From an uncultured Prevotellaceae bacterium (GTDB taxonomy: Bacteria > Bacteroidota > Bacteroidia > Bacteroidales > Bacteroidaceae), in the NCBI GenBank assembly GCA_947174945.1, contig CAMWKZ010000005.1:27307-91306 (forward strand): DNA of 64,000 nt. The letters are read 5' to 3'. The position numbers and the translations under genes were made by a program. Shown one piece after another: positions 8,269-17,412 of the stretch (positions are counted from its first letter, which is position 1; each line of letters begins with the position of its first letter). The notes beneath the pieces are model-generated. The model saw only the letters and a program-made list of their open reading frames with translations. It searched no databases and had not been told where the DNA came from.

Positions 8269-9807
8269 ATGGCCGAACAGACAAATAGCAGCAATGGGGG
8301 ACAGCGGCGGCGCAGGCAGCAGCCTGTGGATAACACCTATGCCCACGTGCAGCCACAGGCTACGGAGATAGAACGTGCCGTGCTGGGTGCGCTGATGATT
8401 GACAAGGATGCCTATGCCATCGTGTGTGAAACGCTGACACCTGAGAGTTTTTACGAGCCTCGTAATCAGAAGGTGTACACTGCCGTTCGCGACTTGTCGA
8501 TGCACGAGTTGCCCGTTGACGTGTGGACGGTGACGGAGCAGCTGGCCAAGCAGGGTGATTTGGAAGATGTGGGCGGTCCGGGATATGTGACGGAGCTGTC
8601 GTCGCGTGTAGCCTCGTCGGCCAATATCGAGTATCATGCCCGTATCATAGCCCAAAAGTCGCTGGCCCGTCAGTTGATTTCCTTTGCCAGCGTTATTGAG
8701 ACGAAGGCTTTCGACGAGACGGTTGACGTAGACGACCTGATGCAGGAAGCCGAAGGCTCGCTCTTTGAGCTTGGGCAGCGTAACATGAAGAAGGACTACA
8801 CCCAGATAGACCCTGTTATCAAGAATGCGGTTGACGTGATTCAGAAGGCGGCAGCCAATAAGGACGGCTTGACGGGTGTGCCGACGGGTTATCATAAGCT
8901 GGACGACATTACCTCGGGATGGCAACCCTCCGACCTTGTTATTATTGCCGGACGACCGGCTATGGGTAAGACGTCGTTTGCCCTGTCGATGGCGAAGAAT
9001 ATTGCTGCTGACTATAAGGTGCCGATGGCTTTCTTCTCGCTTGAAATGTCGAATGTTCAGTTGGTAAACCGCCTTATCTCCAACTGCTGCGAGATTCAGG
9101 GTTCAAAGATTCTGAACGGACAGTTGCAACCCGACGAGTGGGACCGGCTGGACAAGCGACTGAATATGCTGCTGGGAGCACCGCTGTATGTTGATGATAC
9201 GCCGGGCCTGTCGGTATTCGAGTTGCGCACCAAGGCCCGCCGACTGGTGCGTGAGCACGGGGTGAAAATCATCATGATTGACTACTTGCAGCTGATGAAT
9301 GCCAATGGTATGCGATTTTCGTCGCGTCAGGAAGAGGTCAGCACCATCTCGCGTTCGCTGAAGGGACTGGCCAAGGAGCTTGACGTGCCTATCTTGGCGT
9401 TGTCGCAGTTGAACCGTGGTGTGGAGAGCCGTGAGGGACTGGAAGGCAAGCGTCCTCAGTTGAGCGACCTGCGTGAGTCGGGAGCTATTGAGCAGGATGC
9501 CGATATGGTGCTGTTTGTGCATCGCCCGGAGTATTACCATATCTATCAAGATGATAACGGACGCGACCTGCACGGCATGGCGCAGATTATCATAGCCAAG
9601 CACCGTAAGGGTGCTACGGGCGACGTGCTGCTGACCTTCCGTGGCGAGTTTACTCGTTTTGAGAATCCAGAAGACCGCCGGTTGGGTAGCAAGCCGGCAG
9701 ACAATGGTGGTGAGATATTGAGCAGTAAAGTTAATGGCGGCTCACAGCCTGCTGCTGACGAGTCGCCATTCGGATATGAGGAGCCGAGCGGGCCGTTGCC
9801 GTTCTGA
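8269..9807 (+). CDS. dnaB: Replicative DNA helicase DnaB
   Basis: A 512-residue hexameric helicase that unwinds DNA ahead of the replication fork. The N-terminal primase-binding domain (about 30-130) begins at the typical PQATEIERAVLGALMIDKDAY. The RecA-like motor contains Walker A GRPAMGKTSF (near 228), Walker B IIMIDYLQLM, the DnaB motif SRQEEVSTISRSLKGLAKEL and the arginine-containing segment DLRESGAIEQDADMVLFVHRPEYY. The C-terminal tail is low-complexity and ends GPLPF, resembling an SSB tail without its acidic residues. It is transcribed from promoter 8212-8243 and converges tail to tail with the TPR gene at 9810, leaving 2 bp between stops, with no hairpin terminator there. Confidence 0.97.
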   Translation: MAEQTNSSNGGQRRRRQQPVDNTYAHVQPQATEIERAVLGALMIDKDAYAIVCETLTPESFYEPRNQKVYTAVRDLSMHELPVDVWTVTEQLAKQGDLEDVGGPGYVTELSSRVASSANIEYHARIIAQKSLARQLISFASVIETKAFDETVDVDDLMQEAEGSLFELGQRNMKKDYTQIDPVIKNAVDVIQKAAANKDGLTGVPTGYHKLDDITSGWQPSDLVIIAGRPAMGKTSFALSMAKNIAADYKVPMAFFSLEMSNVQLVNRLISNCCEIQGSKILNGQLQPDEWDRLDKRLNMLLGAPLYVDDTPGLSVFELRTKARRLVREHGVKIIMIDYLQLMNANGMRFSSRQEEVSTISRSLKGLAKELDVPILALSQLNRGVESREGLEGKRPQLSDLRESGAIEQDADMVLFVHRPEYYHIYQDDNGRDLHGMAQIIIAKHRKGATGDVLLTFRGEFTRFENPEDRRLGSKPADNGGEILSSKVNGGSQPAADESPFGYEEPSGPLPF

Positions 9808-9809
9808 TG

Positions 9810-11486
9810 CTACTTACCGTATTTGTCTATTAGTGACTGAGCTTGGCTGTTGCCGAGCTCTTTTGCTTTGTTCAGGTTCTGCAGCCCCTCGGCCTTCTGG
9901 CCTTTGAGGCATTGCGCCAGTCCTAAGAACAAGTAGCCGTCGCTATCCTCGGGGGCGATGCTGATACAGCCCTTGGCCGTCTCAATAGCCTCGTCGGTCA
10001 TGCCGACGCGCAATTCTACGCTGGCTTTCTCTGCGCGGAACATGGGTTCGTTGGGGGCCATCTCTACGGCTCGTTTAATGTCATCCAATGCCTGCTGGTA
10101 GAGGTGCCCGGCAAACTCAGCCTGTTCACGCAGGAAATAGAACTGGGCGGTTAGCTGTGCAGCCATTAGTGCCTCGTAGTCGTTATAGTCGTTGACGGCA
10201 GGACGGTATTTCTTGGCATTGTACAAAGCCTGAGCGCGAGCCAGCAGATAGGGGGCAGCCGTCTTGACGTATGGCTTGGTAAACGTATTAACGGCACTGT
10301 CGAGCAGGGCCAGCGCAGTCTCTTGGTCGCCTGCCTGCGTCTTACACTGAGCGGCAGCATAGTACGATTCAGCCTTGAGCTGGTCGTCCTTTGCCAGCTC
10401 CATATATAGGTTGTAGGCTGCATCGTATTGCCGTTGGGCAAACAGTATTTGAGCCTGTTGCTGGCGGTAGATAGACTGTGGGTTGGCGGCATAGGCAGCC
10501 TGTGACTCCTTTAAGGCTACTTCCAGCGTCCACGGCTCATACGGCTTGTCGCTCTGATAGATAACTTTCTGGTAGATTAACTGGGCATACTGGAAGTGGG
10601 CATCGTCCTTCGGACTGGCCACGCTGATGGCCTGCTTCATGTCTTCGTCAGCTCCCTTGAAGTCGTCCTGTGCCGCTTTTAGGCGAGCACGATAGATATA
10701 TCCGTCGGTAGCCTTGGGAAACTTCTGGATATAGCGGTCAACAAGCTGGGCGTAGTCTGCTGTTGGCATCGACGATGCACCGACGTAAAGTGCCAGTGTT
10801 GCTTGGCTCTGGTCGTCGGGCAATGCCTTGGCAATCTTGACGGTGCGCAGTATCGGGTCGTTTTGGCTCAGTCCTGCCATGTGCAGGCTATTGGCATACT
10901 GAACACTGACGGCATAGCCCGTTGCTGACTGCTTGTCAGCCGAGGGCTGTAAGATGCCGATGGCCTCGCCCTTTTCGTTGAGTATAGGGCAGCCCACCTG
11001 TTGCTCTGTGGTCGTTATATCCAGCGTGTAATAGGTGTGTCCGTCGCCAAATGTCTCAGCATTGCTTACCGTACCGCTGATGCAGACGGGTGTCTTCTTC
11101 ACAGCGTAGGGTAGTAGCCAGACGGCAGTTCCGTTGGCAGCATTGCTGGCGATGGGGAGTGCCTGCGTTTTCTTGACGACCACCTGAAACTTGGCTACGT
11201 CATACATATCGTTATAGCCACTCAGGCAGTCAACCTCCAACTCCTTGCCCTGAGCGTCGATAACGACAGCCCGATGGGCTCCCTTGAAGGGGGCAAAGCT
11301 ACTGACGGCCTCGCCCTGTTCGCTGATGAAGAAACCGTTGGCGCTGGCCAACAGCGAACCATCAGCATTGAACGTCTTGAGCGTGAACACAGCGTTGGCT
11401 GACTTCTTTGCCCACGACTGGGCTCCCGTGGGGAGAACAAGGAATAGAGAGAATGAGATGATGAGAAATAATAATATACGTTTCAT
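9810..11486 (-). CDS. Secreted TPR protein with degenerate trypsin-like domain
   Basis: 558 residues. A signal peptide (KRILLFLIISFSLFLVLPTGAQ) is followed by a trypsin/DegP-like fold (about 25-190: GFFISEQGEAVSS, YNDMYDVAKFQVV, GCPILNEKGEAIGILQ) and about eight TPR-like repeats to the C-terminus. The segment equivalent to the protease GNSGGPLL motif reads QQVGCPIL, so the catalytic serine is missing, and no histidine lies at the usual place after the first strand pair. It is therefore likely a non-catalytic binding scaffold in the periplasm. Its start overlaps the recN stop by 4 bp, making it the last gene of the dnaN-to-recN run. The exact role is unknown. Confidence 0.75.
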   Translation of the reverse strand: MKRILLFLIISFSLFLVLPTGAQSWAKKSANAVFTLKTFNADGSLLASANGFFISEQGEAVSSFAPFKGAHRAVVIDAQGKELEVDCLSGYNDMYDVAKFQVVVKKTQALPIASNAANGTAVWLLPYAVKKTPVCISGTVSNAETFGDGHTYYTLDITTTEQQVGCPILNEKGEAIGILQPSADKQSATGYAVSVQYANSLHMAGLSQNDPILRTVKIAKALPDDQSQATLALYVGASSMPTADYAQLVDRYIQKFPKATDGYIYRARLKAAQDDFKGADEDMKQAISVASPKDDAHFQYAQLIYQKVIYQSDKPYEPWTLEVALKESQAAYAANPQSIYRQQQAQILFAQRQYDAAYNLYMELAKDDQLKAESYYAAAQCKTQAGDQETALALLDSAVNTFTKPYVKTAAPYLLARAQALYNAKKYRPAVNDYNDYEALMAAQLTAQFYFLREQAEFAGHLYQQALDDIKRAVEMAPNEPMFRAEKASVELRVGMTDEAIETAKGCISIAPEDSDGYLFLGLAQCLKGQKAEGLQNLNKAKELGNSQAQSLIDKYGK

Positions 11487-13141
11487 AATTTCAAAAGTTG
11501 TTTCGCATTGTCAATAGCCGCGTTTGTTATGTCGCTGCCGCTTAGCATCTGGGCAATCTCTGTGACGCGCTCGTCGGTACTCAGCTCTTTCATGTGGCTG
11601 ACGGTGCCTTGTGGCGTTTCTTCTTTCGAGACACGGTAGTGGTGGCTGCCCAGTGCGGCTATTTGTGGCAGGTGGGTAATCGAGATAACCTGTCGCTCGG
11701 TGCGTCCCATTTCCTGCATGATTTGTGCCATCTTCTCGGCTATCTTGCCGCTGACACCCGTATCTATCTCGTCGAAGATGATGGTGGGCAGTTTTACGGC
11801 TCCGCTAATCATGGCTTTTAGCGACAGCATTACGCGGGCAATCTCACCGCCCGATGCCACCTGAGCCACAGGTTGTAGTGGGGTAGAGGTGTTGGCTGAG
11901 AATAGGAACGCCACGTTGTCCTGTCCGTTCTTGCCCAGTTCCGTAGGGGTGATACTTATCTCAAAGCGGGCGTGAGGCATACCGAGTGCCTCGAGACGTG
12001 CTGCCAACTGGCTCCGCATCTGCTGCGCAGCGGCTCGGCGCATGGTGCCGACGGCCTCGGCACGATGTGCGCAACGGCTCCGCAGCAGTGCTACCTCCCT
12101 TTCCTTTTCGCTGACGGCATCGTCGCTGTTTTCAATATGCGCCAGTTTCTGTTTTAGTTCGTCGCGCTGACTGATGAGTTCCTCCACCGTTTCAACGTGG
12201 TATTTCTTTTCCAGTTCGTACAGGCGGTCCAGCCGGTTGTTGATATTTTCCAGTTCGGCAGGGTCGAAGTCGGTGTGCTCTAATAGTTGGCTTACCTCGT
12301 CGGCGATGTCTTTCAGTTCGATGCGACAGGAGTTCAGCCGCTCTGTCAGCTCCGTTGTTTGGGGCAGTACCTTGCTGATGCTACTCAGTGCATCAGAAGC
12401 CTTCTTGACCAGTGTTACCACGCTTTGCTCATCGCTATTCAAGGCATTGTCGGCCTCATAGAGTGCCGATTTGATGTCTTCAGCGTGCGACATGGTTTCG
12501 CTCTGTTGCTCCAGTTCTTCTTGTTCGCCCGTGGTTAGTTGGGCTGCTGTCAGTTCGTCGTACTGGAATTGCAGGAAGTCGGCATTTTGTTTGTTGCGTG
12601 CAATCTCCTCTTGCAGGGCTGTCAGCTCCTTTGTCTTCTGTTGATACTCGGCATAGCTTTGTTGATAGTCGGCCAGCTCTTTGCTGTCCTGTGCCAGAAT
12701 ATCGACTACGCTCAACTGGAAATCCTGCTTGTTTAGCAATAGGTTTTGGTGCTGTGAGTGTACGTCCACCAGCTGGTCGCCCAGTTCCTTCAGCATGGAT
12801 AGTGCTACGGGGGTGTCGTTAATAAAGGCACGGCTCTTGCCCGCTGCCGTCAGTTCCCGTCGGATGATGGTGTCCTGCTCGTCATAGTCTATATCGTTTT
12901 CCGTGAAGAAAGCCTTGATGTCGTAGCGTGACAAGTCGAAATGAGCTTCAATAGTGCAGCGGTCAGCCCCCTGTTTAATGCTCTTCGAGTCAGCCCGCTG
13001 TCCTAACAGTAGTCCAATAGCACCTAAGATGATTGACTTTCCTGCACCAGTCTCACCTGTAATCACTGAGAATCCGGGATGCAGTTCTATGTTGAGTTCG
13101 TCAATCAGTGTGAAGTTCTTGATGTATAGTTGTCGTAACAT
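11483..13141 (-). CDS. recN: DNA repair protein RecN
   Basis: 552 residues, the usual size of RecN, an SMC-like ATPase that helps double-strand-break repair. Walker A GETGAGKS is at residues 29-36, followed by GAIGLLLGQRADSKSI; a long coiled coil occupies about 150-370; the C-terminal head has the signature VASGGEIARVMLSLK, Walker B TIIFDEIDTGVSGKIAEKM and the H-loop VISITHLPQIA. It follows the DUF4835 gene by 7 bp, a gene order (coaBC, DUF4835, recN) that recurs in Bacteroidales. Confidence 0.97.
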   Translation of the reverse strand: MLRQLYIKNFTLIDELNIELHPGFSVITGETGAGKSIILGAIGLLLGQRADSKSIKQGADRCTIEAHFDLSRYDIKAFFTENDIDYDEQDTIIRRELTAAGKSRAFINDTPVALSMLKELGDQLVDVHSQHQNLLLNKQDFQLSVVDILAQDSKELADYQQSYAEYQQKTKELTALQEEIARNKQNADFLQFQYDELTAAQLTTGEQEELEQQSETMSHAEDIKSALYEADNALNSDEQSVVTLVKKASDALSSISKVLPQTTELTERLNSCRIELKDIADEVSQLLEHTDFDPAELENINNRLDRLYELEKKYHVETVEELISQRDELKQKLAHIENSDDAVSEKEREVALLRSRCAHRAEAVGTMRRAAAQQMRSQLAARLEALGMPHARFEISITPTELGKNGQDNVAFLFSANTSTPLQPVAQVASGGEIARVMLSLKAMISGAVKLPTIIFDEIDTGVSGKIAEKMAQIMQEMGRTERQVISITHLPQIAALGSHHYRVSKEETPQGTVSHMKELSTDERVTEIAQMLSGSDITNAAIDNAKQLLKL

Positions 13142-13148
13142 TGTCTTT

Positions 13149-14069
13149 TTACCTTTTTATTTTCTCCCACGCATTGTTCTGCGCCGCATTGATGTTGAGT
13201 AGCAGGTCGTAGACGGTTTCCTTTTCCTTTTGCGTACCCTTACCTTGATAGATGTTTGCCAGTTCGTCGCGCTTGTAGTCTGTCCATATCTGGGGCAGCA
13301 GGCTTAGCGGCTTCTGCTCGTGAGCCGTTTTCAGTCCTTTTTGCAACGCCTCGGTCACGTTGGTGCGTCCGCGCTCAACGTTGTTGGCCATCTCGTCCAG
13401 CCCTTGCCGATAGTAGTCGTATTGCAGTTGGCGAAACGGTTTCATCTGCTCGTCCAAATAGTCGTTGATGAGGGCAAAGCGGTTACGGCTGTCCTCAAAT
13501 GATTTCCAGCCCGTATAGCCCAAGTCCTGCGCATTGTTCACCAGCTGCATACAGCGTTGCAGTATGTCGGTGCCGCCCATTGGGGCAAAGCTATCCAGAT
13601 TGAGCCCGATAATTAGGTAAGCGTAATAGGCGAACAATGCCGTTAGCTGGTTGTCCACCGTCTCGTCGTTATAGTTTAGCTGGTCGAACTGAGCAAAATG
13701 GAAGTTAAAGTTAGCATCCTTATTATTATATAAGGTGGTCGTGTAGGCTGAATTGTACACAGGGCGGTTAGCCTGAATCATGGCCGAACATTCAAACAGG
13801 TTGTTGGATGCGTCGTATTTTGTCACCGTCAGGTTGAAGTTGCACACGATACGTTCATGCTCCTGAAATTGCAGTTCCGTCCATTGCCGGTCATTCAGCC
13901 ATTGCTCCAGCGTCTGTTGCAGGTTGTCAAATACCGACTTATCTGTACGCTCCACCTGTTGCGTGTTGATGTTCACCTTCACCTGCAATTCCTGTGCTTG
14001 TGCCGTTGCTACCCACAGCACTGCCACTGCCATGAAGGCCAGTCTGTATGTCAGTGCTCTGTATCTCAT
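13149..14069 (-). CDS. DUF4835 family protein (PorD-like, T9SS-associated)
   Basis: 306 residues with a signal peptide ending AQAQE. The opening LQVKVNINTQQVERTDKSVFDNLQQTLEQWLNDRQWT and the conserved block HFAQFDQLNYNDETVDNQLTALFAYYAYLIIGLNLDSFAPMGG are hallmarks of DUF4835, a periplasmic Bacteroidetes family that, as I recall, is annotated as type IX secretion protein PorD. Its exact function is not settled. It overlaps coaBC by 4 bp and precedes recN. The T9SS-sorted protein at 41522-44332 shows that this genome needs that secretion system. Confidence 0.85.
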   Translation of the reverse strand: MRYRALTYRLAFMAVAVLWVATAQAQELQVKVNINTQQVERTDKSVFDNLQQTLEQWLNDRQWTELQFQEHERIVCNFNLTVTKYDASNNLFECSAMIQANRPVYNSAYTTTLYNNKDANFNFHFAQFDQLNYNDETVDNQLTALFAYYAYLIIGLNLDSFAPMGGTDILQRCMQLVNNAQDLGYTGWKSFEDSRNRFALINDYLDEQMKPFRQLQYDYYRQGLDEMANNVERGRTNVTEALQKGLKTAHEQKPLSLLPQIWTDYKRDELANIYQGKGTQKEKETVYDLLLNINAAQNNAWEKIKR

Positions 14070-15262
14070 GAATTATATAGCTTGCTTAATTCATCAATGA
14101 TGTCGCGGGCCACTTCGCGCTTCGGCTTCTTGTCGTAGTTGCGCTGGCCATCGCGTGCGATGATGCTGATTTGGTTTTCGTCTGACTGAAAGCAAGTGCC
14201 TTTGTTGCGCAACGAGTTCAGTACGATAAGGTCAAGGTTCTTTTTCTCCAGTTTCTTCTGGGCGTTGGACTCCTCGTCGTTAGTCTCTAAAGCGAAGCCT
14301 ACTAACAATTGACCGTCACGTTTCATTTGTCCCAGTTGGGCAGCAATGTCTTGGGTAGGTTGCAGCCGAATGATAAGGTCATCGTTCTCTCGTTTGATTT
14401 TCTGCTCAGCTACGTGCTCAGGTCGGAAGTCGGCCACGGCTGCACAAAGAATGGCCGCATCCTGCTGGGGGAAGTGCTTGACGGCTGCCTGATACATCTC
14501 TTCGCAACTCTCAACATCAATAATCCTTAATCTCTCATTCTTTAGTTGGCTATTGACGGGACCTGCAATCAGCGTAACCTCGGCACCGCGACGGGCACAC
14601 TCTTCAGCCAAAGCGAAGCCCATCTTGCCACTTGAATAATTGCCAATAAAGCGCACGGGGTCTATTTTCTCGTATGTAGGCCCTGCAGTTAGCATGATGC
14701 GTTTGCCTTGCAGGTCTTTAGGTTCAAAGTAGTTATCTAAATAGGCCACGATGTTCTCAGGCTCCTCCATGCGTCCCTTGCCCTCCAGTCCTGAAGCAAG
14801 GAATCCGCTCTGGGGCTCAATGATGTGGTTGCCAAACGAGCGCAACCGCTGTATGTTCTGCTGGGTAGTGGGATGCTGATACATATCAAGGTCCATAGCG
14901 GGTGCTATGAATACAGGAGCCTTCATCGACAAATAAGTAGTTATCAGCATATTATCGGCTATGCCGTTGGCCATTTTACCCAAAGTGGAAGCCGTACAGG
15001 GAGCTATCAACATGGCATCAGCCCATAGCCCTAAGGCTACATGCGAATGCCACGTGCCATCGCGTTGTGAAAAGAAATCGCTGATAACAGGCTTCTGCGT
15101 CAGTGCCGACAGCGTGATAGGAGTGATGAACTCTTTGCCTGCAGGCGTAATGACCACCTGCACCTCGGCTCCCGCCTTGATGAGTCCACGAATAACATAA
15201 CACGCTTTGTAGGCAGCAATGGAACCCGTGATGCCTAATACGATTTTCTTTCCCTTGAGCAT
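14066..15262 (-). CDS. coaBC: Bifunctional phosphopantothenoylcysteine decarboxylase / phosphopantothenate-cysteine ligase
   Basis: 398 residues, two consecutive steps of coenzyme A synthesis. The N-terminal flavin-binding CoaC part (about 1-185) carries ITGSIAAYKA, the active-site histidine region GTWHSHVALGLWADAMLIAPCTASTLGKMANG and the PAMDLDMYQHP loop. The CoaB part begins RIMLTAGPTYEKIDPVRFIGNYSSGKMG and has the nucleotide loop KIKRENDDLIIRL. It follows the exonuclease gene by 11 bp and overlaps the DUF4835 gene by 4 bp, so it lies inside the run transcribed from the dnaN promoter. Confidence 0.97.
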   Translation of the reverse strand: MLKGKKIVLGITGSIAAYKACYVIRGLIKAGAEVQVVITPAGKEFITPITLSALTQKPVISDFFSQRDGTWHSHVALGLWADAMLIAPCTASTLGKMANGIADNMLITTYLSMKAPVFIAPAMDLDMYQHPTTQQNIQRLRSFGNHIIEPQSGFLASGLEGKGRMEEPENIVAYLDNYFEPKDLQGKRIMLTAGPTYEKIDPVRFIGNYSSGKMGFALAEECARRGAEVTLIAGPVNSQLKNERLRIIDVESCEEMYQAAVKHFPQQDAAILCAAVADFRPEHVAEQKIKRENDDLIIRLQPTQDIAAQLGQMKRDGQLLVGFALETNDEESNAQKKLEKKNLDLIVLNSLRNKGTCFQSDENQISIIARDGQRNYDKKPKREVARDIIDELSKLYNS

Positions 15263-15273
15263 AGAGTGTGTCC

Positions 15274-16086
15274 TTACTTGTTAGCCTCGCGCAGACGGAT
15301 GCGGGTCAGCACTTGCTTGGTGTTGTAGGTGAAGTCGCCACTCAAAACCCAGCTATAATAGCCCGGGTCGAAGCGCAACACATCGGCTACGGGTACTCCC
15401 TTATGCTTACCGAAGTTGAATACCTCGGTGCGCTTTCCTTTCACGTCAGCCCAAATGATGCGGCCTGCGAAATCCACGTTGTCGTTGGTCTTCGAGAAAT
15501 CGGCCAGATATTGCATATCGTTCTGTAACACACGTTCAGGCTCTTCCTGCTTTTCGGCAGTGTACATATCCAACTCGCCAAGCAACACTCGGTATGTTGC
15601 CTCAGTGTCTTGGTCGGCACGGTGTGCTTCGAAGTCCTCCTCCATCTTTCTTCCGCAGTAGAACTTATAGGCAGCTGCCAGATTGCGTCGCTCCATCTTG
15701 TGGAAGATAGTCTGCACGTCAATAAGACGACACTTTGAGAAGTCGAAGTCAATGCCGGCTCGCAGAAATTCCTCAGCCAGTAGTGGCACATCGAAATGGT
15801 TTGAGTTGTACCCTGCAATGTCTGAACCTGTGAATACTTCACAGAGTTTGGCGGCTATCTGTTTGAAAGTCGGTTTGCCCTTGACATCTTCGTTGGTAAT
15901 GCCTGTCAACTGTATCACTTCCTGAGGAATCGTTTTCTCAGGATTGATAAGCTCGTTGCCACGCACCTCCTTGCCGTCGGGATATACCTTAATATATGAT
16001 AACTGGATGACTCGGTCCTTGACCAAGTCAAGGCCCGTTGTCTCCAAGTCAAAAATCACAAGTGGTTTCTGTAAGTTCAGTTTCAT
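15274..16086 (-). CDS. DEDDh 3'-5' exonuclease (DnaQ-like) with C-terminal DUF3820-like domain
   Basis: I place the start at the ATG at 16086; an in-frame TTG at 16089 is the only slightly longer option. Residues 8-170 form an ExoN fold with IFDLETTGLD, the middle motif YNSNHFDVPLLAEEF and AHRADQDTEATYRVL, i.e. the DEDDh catalytic set. The last 60 residues (VFNFGKHKGVPVADVLRFDPGYYSWVLSGDF) match the DUF3820 module seen attached to such nucleases. It may serve as the proofreading exonuclease of DNA polymerase III or as a repair nuclease; its position 28 bp after dnaN supports a replication or repair role. Confidence 0.9.
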   Translation of the reverse strand: MKLNLQKPLVIFDLETTGLDLVKDRVIQLSYIKVYPDGKEVRGNELINPEKTIPQEVIQLTGITNEDVKGKPTFKQIAAKLCEVFTGSDIAGYNSNHFDVPLLAEEFLRAGIDFDFSKCRLIDVQTIFHKMERRNLAAAYKFYCGRKMEEDFEAHRADQDTEATYRVLLGELDMYTAEKQEEPERVLQNDMQYLADFSKTNDNVDFAGRIIWADVKGKRTEVFNFGKHKGVPVADVLRFDPGYYSWVLSGDFTYNTKQVLTRIRLREANK

Positions 16087-16117
16087 CAACAGTCAGTTAT
16101 CAGTTGTGGATGGTCAA

Positions 16118-17242
16118 TTAATCGTTGATGAGCATTGGCATCATCAGCATCAGCACGTCCTGATTCTCAGGCTGCTCTGAGGGCAGCACCAGTCCGGCAC
16201 GACTGGGGTCGGCCAACTGAATGATAACCTCCTGACAGTCAAAGTTGCTCAGGATTTCGATGAATGAAGAGCCCTTGAAGCCAATGCTCATGGGCTGGCC
16301 ATTGTATTCGCACGACATCCGCTCAGTGGCCGTCTTTGAGAAATCGTAGTCCTCGGCATCCAACTGCAATGTGCCGCCCTCTACGTGGAAGCGGATAAGG
16401 TTGCTTGAGTCGTTGGCAAACGGCTGTACGCGACGCAGGGCGGCCAGCAGTCCCAGACGGTCTACGGTCAGCTGGTTGGGGTTGCTCTGCGGAATGACAG
16501 AGTTGTAGTTAGGATAGCGACCCTCAATCAGGCGGCAGCTCAGCTCACCGTCGCCGTAGCTAATCTGGGCGTTGCGCTCGTCAAAGCGAATGGTTACGTC
16601 GCCACCGTCCTTGCCTAACAGGTTCTTCAGCAGGGCTGCTGGCTTCTTGGGCAGGATGAAGGCAGCGGGCTGTTCGCTTTGAATGGTCAGCACTTTATTG
16701 CGTACCAGCTTGTGGCCGTCGCTGGCTACGATAGCCAAACACTCGGGAGTGAGGTCGAAGTATATGCCGTTCATCACGGGGCGCAGTTCGTCCTGAGCCG
16801 TGGCAAACAGCGAGCGGTTGATGTTCTCTGCCAGCAGGGCGTTGGGGATGACAATCTCGTTGGCACCTTCGCTGATACCCTGTGGCTGGGGGAACTCGTC
16901 AGCATTCTCAACGGGCAGCGAGAACAAACCATTTTGATAGGAAATCTTGGCCAAGTTGGCCTGCTGGTCAATGTCAAAGGTGATGGGCTGCTCAGAGAAT
17001 CCCTTGACGGCCTCCAGCAAGTCGTGGTTGCCAATGGCAAAACGACCGTTCCCATCGCTCTCCGTCAGTTCGAGCTGTGTCTTCATGACGTTCTCGCTGT
17101 CAGAGGCGGTCAGGTTGAGTACATTGTCTTGGATGTCGAACAGGAAGTCAGCCAGAATAGGCAGTGAGTTCTTGCTGTTGATAACTCTTGAAAGAGCGTT
17201 GAGTTTGCTGCTAAGCGCAGTGCTTGATACGGTAAATCTCAT
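16118..17242 (-). CDS. dnaN: DNA polymerase III subunit beta (sliding clamp)
   Basis: 374 residues, the standard length of the ring-forming clamp that keeps polymerase on DNA. The start MRFTVSSTALSSKLNALSRVINSKNSLPILADFLFD, the middle domain SDGHKLVRNKV and the C-terminal LPSEQPENQDVLMLMMPMLIND are all typical, the last being the end of domain III near the partner-binding pocket. It is the first gene of the minus-strand run dnaN, exonuclease, coaBC, DUF4835, recN, TPR gene, and has its own promoter at 17289-17320. No dnaA or origin signals are visible beside it. Confidence 0.97.
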   Translation of the reverse strand: MRFTVSSTALSSKLNALSRVINSKNSLPILADFLFDIQDNVLNLTASDSENVMKTQLELTESDGNGRFAIGNHDLLEAVKGFSEQPITFDIDQQANLAKISYQNGLFSLPVENADEFPQPQGISEGANEIVIPNALLAENINRSLFATAQDELRPVMNGIYFDLTPECLAIVASDGHKLVRNKVLTIQSEQPAAFILPKKPAALLKNLLGKDGGDVTIRFDERNAQISYGDGELSCRLIEGRYPNYNSVIPQSNPNQLTVDRLGLLAALRRVQPFANDSSNLIRFHVEGGTLQLDAEDYDFSKTATERMSCEYNGQPMSIGFKGSSFIEILSNFDCQEVIIQLADPSRAGLVLPSEQPENQDVLMLMMPMLIND

Positions 17243-17288
17243 GAGTATTTATATTTTTAGTTTTATTCCTTCGTTGCGTAATTGAGCA

Positions 17289-17320
17289 CAAAAATACAAA
17301 AAGTCTGGCTCAATAGCAAA
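17289..17320 (-). promoter_or_regulatory. dnaN promoter
   Basis: On the minus strand TTTG (17320-17317), 20 bp, then TATTTTTG (17296-17289), a full TTTG-N20-TAnnTTTG match ending 47 bp before the dnaN ATG. The divergent DUF3127 gene has a weaker box, TAATTTCG, at 17361-17368. Confidence 0.7.
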
Positions 17321-17412
17321 AATATTCGCTGAAAAATTCTCATTTTAGAATTATTTTCCGTAATTTCGCAATCTGAAACAGTAAATACAAATAAAAACAA
17401 ACGTATACTATT

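Noticed and set aside
16118..17412. Chromosome origin next to dnaN
   Set aside because: No dnaA gene, no DnaA-box cluster and no A/T-rich unwinding region were seen beside dnaN.
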